Assembly: GCA_900545185.1 (NCBI GenBank)
Contig: UQYH01000010.1
Coordinates: forward strand, 1 to 32,199
Direction: 5' to 3'
From: an uncultured Eubacteriales bacterium
GTDB taxonomy: Bacteria > Bacillota > Clostridia > UBA1381 > UBA9506
DNA: 32,199 bases
The stretch's first letter is position 1. Each line of letters opens with the position of its first letter. The translations under genes were made by a program, and so were the position numbers. The notes under the pieces were generated by a model that ran no database searches, was not told the origin of the DNA, and saw only the letters and a list, made by a program, of their open reading frames with translations. Positions 1 to 6,806 of the stretch are shown here, piece by piece.

Positions 1-17
1 GCCAAAGGCGTTATGAG

Positions 18-140
18 GGCGCTTGCAACCGAATAGCCGACGCGAATGTGACCTTTTGCGATAAAGGAGGAATGACGGAGCATATGACTGATTTTTCTGC
101 AAAGAAAAATCGGAACGGAGCGAAGTCCATTCCGACGTGG
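18..140. repeat. Dispersed hairpin repeat, unit 1
   Basis: First of two similar units in the gene-free left end (1-330). It matches unit 2 (about 208-333) over most of its length with scattered substitutions; the best-conserved core starts near position 75 and runs to the GACGTGG end. It contains two inverted repeats: GATTTTTCT/AGAAAAATC, and a CGGAACGGA/TCCATTCCG arm pair with one mismatch. Positions 141-170, just after the unit, recur near 31184-31213. No protein-coding gene is supported here. The function is unknown; a small non-autonomous mobile element or structured intergenic repeat is possible. The left boundary is uncertain. Confidence 0.7.
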
Positions 141-205
141 CGAACCATAGAGATGTTTGTGCCGCAGGCACACTCGCAAAAAGGTGATAGCGACAGTGAG
201 CCGTA

Positions 206-333
206 GTGAGCGCGCTTGCAAGCGAACAGACGAGCCGAGCGTGCCTTTTTGCGAAAGAGGAGGAACGACGGAGCATATGACTGATTTTTCTGCAAAGAAA
301 AATCGGAATGGAGCGAAGTCCATTCCGACGTGG
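206..333. repeat. Dispersed hairpin repeat, unit 2, abutting tRNA-Leu
   Basis: Second copy of the unit, offset by about 193 bases from unit 1. The second hairpin here is a perfect 9-base-pair stem: CGGAATGGA (304-312) with TCCATTCCG (319-327), loop GCGAAG. The unit ends in GACGTGG, whose last three bases coincide with the encoded CCA end of the tRNA on the opposite strand. It could supply a terminator-like structure downstream of the tRNA, or mark an insertion next to the tRNA 3' end. Both are inference. Confidence 0.7.
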
Positions 334-417
334 TGCCGCTGACCGGACTTGAACCGGTACGGGATTGCTCCCACGGGATTTTAAGTCCCGGGTGTCTGCC
401 AATTCCACCACAGCGGC
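331..417 (-). tRNA. tRNA-Leu (anticodon UAA)
   Basis: Read on the minus strand, this begins GCCGCTG and ends CAGCGGC-A-CCA, giving a perfect 7-base-pair acceptor stem with CCA encoded. The anticodon arm has stem CGGGA/TCCCG around loop CTTAAAA, which places TAA at the anticodon. The T arm carries GGTTCAAGTCC. The long variable arm is typical of a class II tRNA-Leu. It reads UUA codons (and UUG by wobble). A consensus promoter lies just upstream at 445-473. Confidence 0.95.
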
Positions 418-444
418 AAAGAATACAATATCTTTAACACTCTT

Positions 445-473
445 ATTGTACCACGAATACCGATATTTGTCAA
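445..473 (-). promoter_or_regulatory. Sigma-A type promoter of tRNA-Leu
   Basis: On the minus strand TTGACA (468-473) is followed by exactly 17 bases and TACAAT (445-450). The -10 box ends about 27 bases before the tRNA 5' end, as expected for a stable RNA promoter. Seen directly; assignment to the tRNA follows from position and strand. Confidence 0.85.
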
Positions 474-531
474 GCATTTTTATCAGAATCTTGTCGGTAT
501 TATTTTTGTCATATCACAGCATCAAATACAT

Positions 532-559
532 AAACGGGGCTGCGCAGGCAACCCCGTTT
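532..559 (-). terminator. Hairpin terminator downstream of putP
   Basis: Perfect 8-base-pair inverted repeat AAACGGGG (532-539) / CCCCGTTT (552-559) with a 12-base loop, 32 bases beyond the putP stop. The downstream tract on the minus strand is only moderately T-rich, so strength is uncertain. It separates putP from the tRNA promoter. Confidence 0.65.
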
Positions 560-591
560 AAACCGTACAAGTTTCTATTTTTCCCAAGTTT

Positions 592-2094
592 TTATTTTTC
601 CATAGCAGAGCCGGTTGCCAAATCATACAAAGCTTCAATCTCTGCCGAGGGCTTTTTATCCAAAAGCGTTACCACGATGGCCGCCAGACCGCCCAGAATA
701 AAACCGGGAATAATTTCGTAAATACCCATTTGCGAAAGGAGCACCAGCCAAAGAATATCGACAGCCGCACCCACAACAATACCGGCGATTGCGCCTTTGT
801 AGGTAAAGCGCTTCCAAAACAGCGAAAGCAGCACAACCGGTCCGAAAGCCGCGCCGAACAAGCCCCAGGCGTTTTCAACCATTGCCATAATGGCTCCGGC
901 ACCATCGCCCCTGCTGCCGGCGATAAAGTAAGCCACAACGGAAACAATCAGCACAACAATACGGCCGACCCATAAAAGCTCCTCATCAGATGCATCCTTG
1001 CGGAACAGCGGTTTGTAAATATCACTGGTAAAGGAGGATGAAGCCACCAAAAGCTGTGAATCTGCCGTAGACATGGAGGCTGCAATAATAGCCGCCAGCA
1101 AAATACCGGCAATAAACGGCGGAAACAGATCGCGCGCCAGCTTTACAAACACCATCTCCTGCTGACCGGCCATCAAAAGCGCTTCGCCGATTAAAATACG
1201 GCCGAAGATTGCAATACAAATGGTTGCGGCAAGCGAAATGATAACCCAAACAATGGCAACCGTTGCCGATTTTTTGACCATAGACGGCTTTTCGATCGAC
1301 ATAAAGCGCACAATAATGTGCGGCATACCGAAGTAGCCCAAGCCCCATGCCAAGCCGGAGATAATGTCCTTCCAGCCGGCCGAGAAAAAGTCGGCAACAA
1401 AGGCATAGGTCTGTTCCTCGCCGCCGATGTTTGCTTTATACACCTCTTGCAGCACACCAAAATCCAGTTTTTTGGTAGCCACAATTAAAAGGGGAACCGC
1501 CAGCAGGGCAACAAGCATAAGCAGCCCTTGAAAGAAGTCCGTCCAGCAAACGGCTTTAAATCCGCCTAAAAACGTATAAATAATGATGATGGCGGCAAAA
1601 ATTGTGAGTGCCAGCTGCGGATTCAGGTTCGGCATCAGCGTTGTAAAAACCTTTGCACCGGCCGCAAAGCCCGAAGCCACATACAGCGTAAAGCTCAGCA
1701 AAAAGACGACGGCGCAGGTTACGCTCAGCACATGATTTTTAGCCAAAAAGCGGTTGGATAAATACTGCGGTACCGTGATGGCATCCCCGGAAGCCTCTGA
1801 GAACTTACGAAGCCGTTTTGCCACCAAAATCCAGTTGAGTGAAGTACCGATGGCAAGACCGATACCGATCCAGGCCTTACCGAAGCCGAAGGCCAGAATA
1901 CTGCCCGGCAAGCCCATTAAAAGCCATGCGCTCATATCGGATGCCTGCGCGCTCATAGCCGTAACCCACGGCCCCATTTGACGGCCGCCCAAAAAGTAAT
2001 CTTTCTCGCCGCTCTCTCCCTTTGCTTTAAAGAAAAAGTATACGCCGATTCCCAGCATTGCAATGAAATACAGAATAAATGCAAATAATTCCAT
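592..2094 (-). CDS. putP: Sodium/proline symporter, SSS family
   Basis: The 500-residue protein has the length and hydrophobic pattern of sodium:solute symporters (about 13 membrane helices). Family-typical stretches include the N-terminal helix followed by YFLGGRQMGPWVTAMSAQAS near residue 33, the SDMSAWLLMGLPG segment, and AASMSTADSQLLVASS around residue 340. Together these match PutP, which imports proline with sodium across the cytoplasmic membrane. The ATG at 2094 is preceded by a GGGGGG ribosome site 8 bases upstream. It is the last gene of a probable operon with the DUF1292 and trhA genes, 36 bases after trhA, and a hairpin follows the stop. The family is very secure; substrate specificity is inferred from PutP likeness. 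Confidence 0.92.
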   Translation of the reverse strand: MELFAFILYFIAMLGIGVYFFFKAKGESGEKDYFLGGRQMGPWVTAMSAQASDMSAWLLMGLPGSILAFGFGKAWIGIGLAIGTSLNWILVAKRLRKFSEASGDAITVPQYLSNRFLAKNHVLSVTCAVVFLLSFTLYVASGFAAGAKVFTTLMPNLNPQLALTIFAAIIIIYTFLGGFKAVCWTDFFQGLLMLVALLAVPLLIVATKKLDFGVLQEVYKANIGGEEQTYAFVADFFSAGWKDIISGLAWGLGYFGMPHIIVRFMSIEKPSMVKKSATVAIVWVIISLAATICIAIFGRILIGEALLMAGQQEMVFVKLARDLFPPFIAGILLAAIIAASMSTADSQLLVASSSFTSDIYKPLFRKDASDEELLWVGRIVVLIVSVVAYFIAGSRGDGAGAIMAMVENAWGLFGAAFGPVVLLSLFWKRFTYKGAIAGIVVGAAVDILWLVLLSQMGIYEIIPGFILGGLAAIVVTLLDKKPSAEIEALYDLATGSAMEK

Positions 2095-2130
2095 AATTCT
2101 TGCCCCCCTTATTCATTTTTTTGTATTCTG

Positions 2131-2769
2131 TCAGTTCGGCAAAACATAAAACAAAATGGAAAAATACTGTAAAATGCTCCCTGCCAGCACAAACAAGTGC
2201 CAAACACCGTGCATATAAGGCACATTTTTCATTTTGTAAAATATTGCGCCGATGGTATACGCCACGCCGCCCAGAACCAAAAGCAGCATAGCATTAAACC
2301 CAATGGCAACCGCCATGGGCTTTATGGCAATAATAATCAGCCATCCCATGGCAATGTAACACACCATGGAAAAGCGTTTAAATTTTTCAATACTGATGGC
2401 ATTTAATGTAACACCCAGCACCGTAAAGCCCCATATAATGCCGAAAATCGTCCAGCCGAAAGCGCCCTTTAAGGTGACAAGCGTAAAAGGCGTATATGTT
2501 CCGGCAATTAACAAAAAGATGGAGCAATGGTCAAAAATACGAAAAATACTCTTCACCTTTTCGTTTGTAAAGGCATGGTACAGGGTGGACATGGTGTACA
2601 AAAGTATCAGCATGGCGCCGTAAATAGACGCAGAAACCACCGCGGCCGCGCTGCCGTACAGCGCCGCCCAAACAATGGCAACGGCTGTACCGGCCACGGC
2701 CAGCACTGCACCGATGCCATGTGTGATTGAGTTAACCAATTCTTCTTTTAATGCAGTTGAAATACGCAT
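2131..2769 (-). CDS. trhA: PAQR/hemolysin III family membrane protein
   Basis: About 212 residues with seven predicted membrane helices. Diagnostic PAQR/HlyIII motifs are visible: HGIGA near the N-terminus, MSTLYHAF, DHCSIFLLIAGTYTPF and, near the C-terminus, HGVWHLFVLAGS. The histidines in SxxxH, HxxxD-like and HxxxH positions are the family's proposed metal ligands. In bacteria the family is linked to membrane-fluidity homeostasis (TrhA) rather than proven haemolysis. The ATG at 2769 is chosen because GAGGAG sits 9 bases upstream; a TTG two codons earlier would leave too little spacing. The ribosome site overlaps the last codons of the DUF1292 gene, so translation may be coupled. Confidence 0.9.
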   Translation of the reverse strand: MRISTALKEELVNSITHGIGAVLAVAGTAVAIVWAALYGSAAAVVSASIYGAMLILLYTMSTLYHAFTNEKVKSIFRIFDHCSIFLLIAGTYTPFTLVTLKGAFGWTIFGIIWGFTVLGVTLNAISIEKFKRFSMVCYIAMGWLIIIAIKPMAVAIGFNAMLLLVLGGVAYTIGAIFYKMKNVPYMHGVWHLFVLAGSILQYFSILFYVLPN

Positions 2770-2775
2770 AAACAA

Positions 2776-3096
2776 TTACTCCTCAAAATCAAATTCATCG
2801 TTCATGCGGCTTTTAAATTCTTCAAACGCCATATCCAGCTCTGCTTCGTCCTCCACAAAAAGCAGTGTTTCGTTGCCTTCTTCATCGGTCTGAAGCGTAA
2901 AGATTAACACTTCGTCCGCTTCGCCGGCCGCAACCTCTTCCTCTGTCGGAATTAACACAACATAGGTTTCACCGTTAAAGGGGAAAGAGTCGATATGCTC
3001 AAACTCGTGCTCGTTTCCGTCCTCATCCAAAAGCGTTACAATGGAAGCCTCTTCTTCCGCAGCCTCATCATGGCGTTTTTCTTCAAAATCACTCAT
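2776..3096 (-). CDS. DUF1292 family acidic protein (YrzB-like)
   Basis: A 106-residue, strongly acidic protein without membrane segments or a signal peptide. The central part, with LLDEDGNEHEFEHIDSF, YVVLIP and EVLIFTLQTDEEGNE, matches the DUF1292/UPF0473 family, whose Bacillus subtilis member is YrzB. The molecular role of the family is not known to me. The start at 3096 is preferred over the in-frame ATG at 3102 because the AGGAGG site ends 6 bases before it and directly touches the upstream ATG. First gene of the operon with trhA and putP, transcribed from the promoter at 3202-3230. Confidence 0.88.
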   Translation of the reverse strand: MSDFEEKRHDEAAEEEASIVTLLDEDGNEHEFEHIDSFPFNGETYVVLIPTEEEVAAGEADEVLIFTLQTDEEGNETLLFVEDEAELDMAFEEFKSRMNDEFDFEE

Positions 3097-3201
3097 TTTC
3101 ATCCTCCTTTCCTTTTTCATATATACAGGTTCAGACAGCGCCTGCATACGTAGCCTTACCGCATGACGTATTTAAATACATGCTATCTAGTATTCAAAAC
3201 T

Positions 3202-3230
3202 ATTTTACCACACCATTTAAACTACGTCAA
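3202..3230 (-). promoter_or_regulatory. Sigma-A type promoter of the DUF1292-trhA-putP operon
   Basis: TTGACG (3225-3230), a 17-base spacer and TAAAAT (3202-3207) on the minus strand. The implied leader to the DUF1292 start is about 100 bases and includes a perfect 12-base palindrome, GTATTTAAATAC, at 3168-3179. That palindrome could be a protein-binding site just inside the transcript; this is inference only. Confidence 0.8.
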
Positions 3231-3271
3231 GCGGTATAGGAAAAATTCATGAATTTGTCATAAATCCGTTT

Positions 3272-5902
3272 TTATTGATACAGCTTCATATTTTCTTCGA
3301 CCTTAGCCAGCATTTCGCGATACTTTTCGCCCTTTTGCCGTTCTTCTTCCACAACCTTTTCGGGCGCTTTGGCAATAAAGCCCTGGTTGTTCAGCTTGCC
3401 TTCAACGCGCTTAATCTCGCCCAGCAGACGGTCTTTTTCCTTCGTAAGGCGTGCCAGCTCTTTTTCTTTATCTACCAAATCATCCAGCGGCATAAAGATT
3501 TGCGCACCCGGCACAACACAGCTGACGGCATTTTGCGGCGGCGTAAAGCTTTCGTCTGCCACAATTGCCTCCGATGCACCGGCCAGCTTTTCAAAAAAGC
3601 CCGTGCCCTGTGCAAAAACAGACGGTTGATCTGTCTTAATATATACTTTTGCCTTTTTGGAAGGCGGAATATTCATTTCGCTGCGCTGATTACGAACGGC
3701 CTTTAAGGCTTCCATAATCTGCTCCATTTGCGCGGCTTCGTCGGCAAATGTGAGCGATACATCAAATTCCGGCCACGATGAAATGACAATGCTTTCACCC
3801 TCGTGCGGCAGCTTTTGCCAAATTTCCTCCGTAATAAACGGCATAAAGGGATGCAAAAGCTCCAGCGCGCCGGAGAGTACATACGAAAGGACGTATTGTG
3901 CGGCACGGTTCGACGGGCAATCTTCATCATACAGGCGCGGTTTAATCAGCTCGATGTACCAATCGCAAAACTCGTCCCAAATGAAGTCATACAGCTTGCT
4001 GACGGCAATGCCCAGTTCAAAGTGATCCAGATTATCCGTTACGGCCTGTACCAGCTGATTGTAGCGGTGTAAAATCCACTTATCCTCCAGCTTCAGCTCG
4101 TCTGCCGCCGGCAGCTTCCGATCCGTTACGGTCAGATTCATCAGCACAAAGCGCGAAGCGTTCCAAATTTTGTTGGCAAAATTGCGGCTGGCTTCAACGC
4201 GTTCGTCGGAATAACGCGTATCGTTACCCGGCGAATTGCCCGTTGCCAGCGTAAAGCGCAGTGCATCGGCGCCGTATTTATCAATAACCTCCAGCGGATC
4301 CACACCGTTCCCCAGAGATTTTGACATTTTCCGTCCCTGCGAATCGCGCACAAGACCGTGAATGAGCACATATTTAAATGGCTCCTTACCCATATGCTCC
4401 ATGCCGGAGAAAATCATTCGGGCAACCCAGAAGAAGATGATGTCATAACCCGTTACCAACACACTGGTGGGGTAGAAGTACGCCAAATCCTCTGTCTGAT
4501 CCGGCCAGCCCAGGGTAGAAAACGGCCACAGAGCAGAGCTGAACCACGTATCCAGCACGTCCTCATCCTGATGCACGAGTGCGCCGCACTTGGGGCAAAC
4601 CTCCACATGCTCACGGCTGACCGTTGTTTCGCCGCAGGCATCACAGTAAAAGGCCGGGATTCGATGTCCCCACCACAGCTGGCGCGAAATACACCAGTCG
4701 TGTACGTTCTCCATCCAGTTAATATAGGTTTTTGAAAAACGTTCGGGCACAAATTGAATGGTGCCGTTTTTCACAACCTCCAGCGCCTTTTCGGCCAGCG
4801 GCGCCATTTTCACAAACCATTGACGGGAGGTAATCGGCTCTACCGTTGTGCCGCAGCGATAGCATTGTCCAACGTTGTGCACATGCGGCTCTACCTTTAC
4901 CAAAAAGCCGCCTTCCTCCAAATCCTTTACAATTTGGCGGCGTGCTTCATATCGGTCAAGTCCCTGATATTTGCCACCGTTTTCGTTAATTTTAGCGTTA
5001 TCGTCCAGTACCTTAATAATCGGCAGATGATGCCGTGCGCCAACCTCAAAGTCGTTCGGGTCGTGCGCCGGTGTAATTTTAACCGCACCGGTACCAAATT
5101 CTTTGTCTACATATTCATCCGCCACAACGGGGATTTCGCGGCCGACAAGCGGCAGAATCAGCATTTTGCCGACTAAGTGTGTATACCGTTCGTCATCCGG
5201 ATGCACAGCAACCGCCGTATCGCCCAAAAGCGTTTCGGGACGGGTTGTGGCAATGACAAACGACTCGTCACTGTCCTTAACAGGGTAGCGGATGTGCCAG
5301 AAGTGACCTTCCTGCTCGGCATATTCAACCTCGGCATCCGAAAGCGCCGTAATACAGCGCGGACACCAGTTGATAATGCGTTCGCCCTGATAAATCAAGC
5401 CTTTTTCGTATAAGGTAACAAAAACCTCTTTAACGGCCTTAGAAAGGTTTTCATCCATTGTAAAACGCTCGCGCGTCCAGTCGCAGGAGCTGCCCAGCTT
5501 TTTCAGCTGATTAATAATCCGCGTGCCAAACTTATGCTTCCAGTCCCACACGCGCTCAATAAAGGATTCGCGTCCCAAATCGTAGCGTGTTAAGCCTTCT
5601 TCCTTGCGCAGGGTTTCTTCTACCTTAATCTGTGTGGCGATTCCGGCATGATCTGTGCCCGGTACCCACAGGGTTGCATAACCGGCCTTGCGCTTGTAAC
5701 GAATTAAAATATCCTGCAGCGTTTCGTCCATGGCATGACCCATGTGCAGCTGCCCCGTTACGTTCGGCGGCGGAATGACTATGGTAAACGGCTCTTTATT
5801 CGGGTCGGGCTGCGGCGTAAAATAGCCTTTTTCCACCCAACCGCTGTACAGCCTGTCCTCCACCTCTTTGGGATTATATATTTTATCCAATTGCTCCGAC
5901 AT
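3272..5902 (-). CDS. valS: Valyl-tRNA synthetase
   Basis: An 876-residue class I aminoacyl-tRNA synthetase that charges tRNA-Val in the cytoplasm. The HIGH-type signature is HMGH at about residues 53-56 within PPNVTGQLHMGH, and the KMSKS loop is near residue 524. Between them lies the CP1 editing insertion. Cysteine pairs (CxxC in CPRC, CDAC, CPKC) suggest zinc knuckles. The C-terminal 70 residues form the coiled-coil arm typical of ValRS. Length matches the family. The ATG at 5902 has GGGGG eight bases upstream; it overlaps the end of the preceding small gene by 20 bases, so the two are probably co-translated. No T-box leader is seen; the gene sits inside the pgsA operon. Confidence 0.97.
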   Translation of the reverse strand: MSEQLDKIYNPKEVEDRLYSGWVEKGYFTPQPDPNKEPFTIVIPPPNVTGQLHMGHAMDETLQDILIRYKRKAGYATLWVPGTDHAGIATQIKVEETLRKEEGLTRYDLGRESFIERVWDWKHKFGTRIINQLKKLGSSCDWTRERFTMDENLSKAVKEVFVTLYEKGLIYQGERIINWCPRCITALSDAEVEYAEQEGHFWHIRYPVKDSDESFVIATTRPETLLGDTAVAVHPDDERYTHLVGKMLILPLVGREIPVVADEYVDKEFGTGAVKITPAHDPNDFEVGARHHLPIIKVLDDNAKINENGGKYQGLDRYEARRQIVKDLEEGGFLVKVEPHVHNVGQCYRCGTTVEPITSRQWFVKMAPLAEKALEVVKNGTIQFVPERFSKTYINWMENVHDWCISRQLWWGHRIPAFYCDACGETTVSREHVEVCPKCGALVHQDEDVLDTWFSSALWPFSTLGWPDQTEDLAYFYPTSVLVTGYDIIFFWVARMIFSGMEHMGKEPFKYVLIHGLVRDSQGRKMSKSLGNGVDPLEVIDKYGADALRFTLATGNSPGNDTRYSDERVEASRNFANKIWNASRFVLMNLTVTDRKLPAADELKLEDKWILHRYNQLVQAVTDNLDHFELGIAVSKLYDFIWDEFCDWYIELIKPRLYDEDCPSNRAAQYVLSYVLSGALELLHPFMPFITEEIWQKLPHEGESIVISSWPEFDVSLTFADEAAQMEQIMEALKAVRNQRSEMNIPPSKKAKVYIKTDQPSVFAQGTGFFEKLAGASEAIVADESFTPPQNAVSCVVPGAQIFMPLDDLVDKEKELARLTKEKDRLLGEIKRVEGKLNNQGFIAKAPEKVVEEERQKGEKYREMLAKVEENMKLYQ

Positions 5903-6089
5903 CAACTCTACCCCCTGCAATATAAATCATAGCGGCGCCGATAATGACAATCAGCATGCCCGCAATTTTAAAGCCATACAGCGCTTTTTCGTTTACTTCG
6001 CCTCCGTCTGCCGCTTTTGCAAGCACAGGCTTTGCCAAAAAGTTTACAATCGCGCCGATGACAATCAGTATCCAGCCCCAAACAATCAT
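5883..6089 (-). CDS. Small two-helix membrane protein, unknown function
   Basis: A 68-residue protein with two hydrophobic helices (about residues 2-20 and 43-62) joined by a short charged loop containing KAADGGEVNEKA. No enzymatic motif is visible and I do not recognise a named family. An AAAGGAG site lies 7 bases before the ATG. The start overlaps the pgsA stop as ATGA and the end overlaps the valS start by 20 bases. This tight packing strongly supports a real, translated gene. Being next to pgsA may hint at a membrane role, but that is guesswork. Confidence 0.8.
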   Translation of the reverse strand: MIVWGWILIVIGAIVNFLAKPVLAKAADGGEVNEKALYGFKIAGMLIVIIGAAMIYIAGGRVDVGAIG

Positions 6090-6652
6090 ACCAAATCTCC
6101 TTTCTTTTTTTCGCCGGACGTATACTCTTTAAAACGCCGATCCTGCACAAAATACGAATATAAATATGTTGTGCCGGCCAGCAGCGCCAAAAGCGCCGAA
6201 ATGCCCAGCAGAGTATTTTTGGCCGCTTCGTTCATAGATGGTATCAAAAGCACAAGGGACATAACCAAAAACAAAAATACCGTATTGCATTTACCGAAAA
6301 TGTTTGACTTTACATAGGTTTTGCGCGTATATAAAAACGCACCGCCCACAATCATAATCAGCTCTTTCGCCACCAACAGGCCGATAAACCATACAGGCAA
6401 AAGCCGATCGAAAAACAGCGTAATCACCACGGCAAGCTGCATGCACTTATCCGCCAACGGATCGAGTACCTGTCCCAGCTTGGTTGTCATATGCAGTTTG
6501 CGCGCCAAATAGCCGTCTAATACGTCCGTTGCGCTGGCCGCCCAAAAAATTAAGGCAGAGGCAACATGCGCCTGCGGCTCCTTGCAGAACACCACCGCGT
6601 ACAGCGGCACCAGCACCAATCGAAACAGAGTTAATATGTTCGGCAGATTCAT
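6086..6652 (-). CDS. pgsA: CDP-diacylglycerol-glycerol-3-phosphate 3-phosphatidyltransferase
   Basis: A 188-residue membrane protein of the CDP-alcohol phosphatidyltransferase family. The signature D-x2-DG-x2-AR-x8-G-x3-D-x3-D is complete: DVLDGYLARK near residue 43 followed by GQVLDPLADK. Several membrane helices follow. It makes phosphatidylglycerol phosphate from CDP-diacylglycerol and glycerol-3-phosphate, the committed step to phosphatidylglycerol and cardiolipin. The N-terminal MNLPNILTLFRL is typical of PgsA and fixes the start. First gene of the three-gene pgsA-small protein-valS operon, with a 4-base overlap to the next gene. Confidence 0.93.
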   Translation of the reverse strand: MNLPNILTLFRLVLVPLYAVVFCKEPQAHVASALIFWAASATDVLDGYLARKLHMTTKLGQVLDPLADKCMQLAVVITLFFDRLLPVWFIGLLVAKELIMIVGGAFLYTRKTYVKSNIFGKCNTVFLFLVMSLVLLIPSMNEAAKNTLLGISALLALLAGTTYLYSYFVQDRRFKEYTSGEKKKGDLV

Positions 6653-6729
6653 TTTTGATTCACCACCCCTTGCTTCCTTTCAAATGCCGCCGTGTACCCA
6701 AAAGGCTCCACCGCCGCGGCCAAACGAAA

Positions 6730-6762
6730 GGGCGCACAAGCCCGAAGCTGAGGTGCGCGCCC
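6730..6762 (-). terminator. Possible hairpin terminator after alaS
   Basis: GGGCGCAC (6730-6737) pairs with GTGCG-CGCCC (6753-6762) with a one-base bulge, a GC-rich hairpin 45 bases past the alaS stop. The following minus-strand sequence is only mildly T-rich, so termination strength is doubtful. A TATAAT-like box on the minus strand (6767-6772) lies just upstream and may belong to the pgsA operon, but no convincing -35 box accompanies it. Confidence 0.4.
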
Positions 6763-6806
6763 GTATATTATAATAGGTATTCAAACTGTCCGTGCAGGTG
6801 CGTTTG

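Noticed and set aside
11..295. A 94-codon reading frame on the minus strand across the left-end repeats
   Set aside because: It runs through both repeat units, its residues are repeated fragments, it has no ribosome site, and the hairpins explain the base composition.
3241..3256. AAATTCATGAATTT palindrome after valS as a terminator
   Set aside because: The stem is short and AT-rich and the T-tract is minimal, so I could not support it as a terminator.
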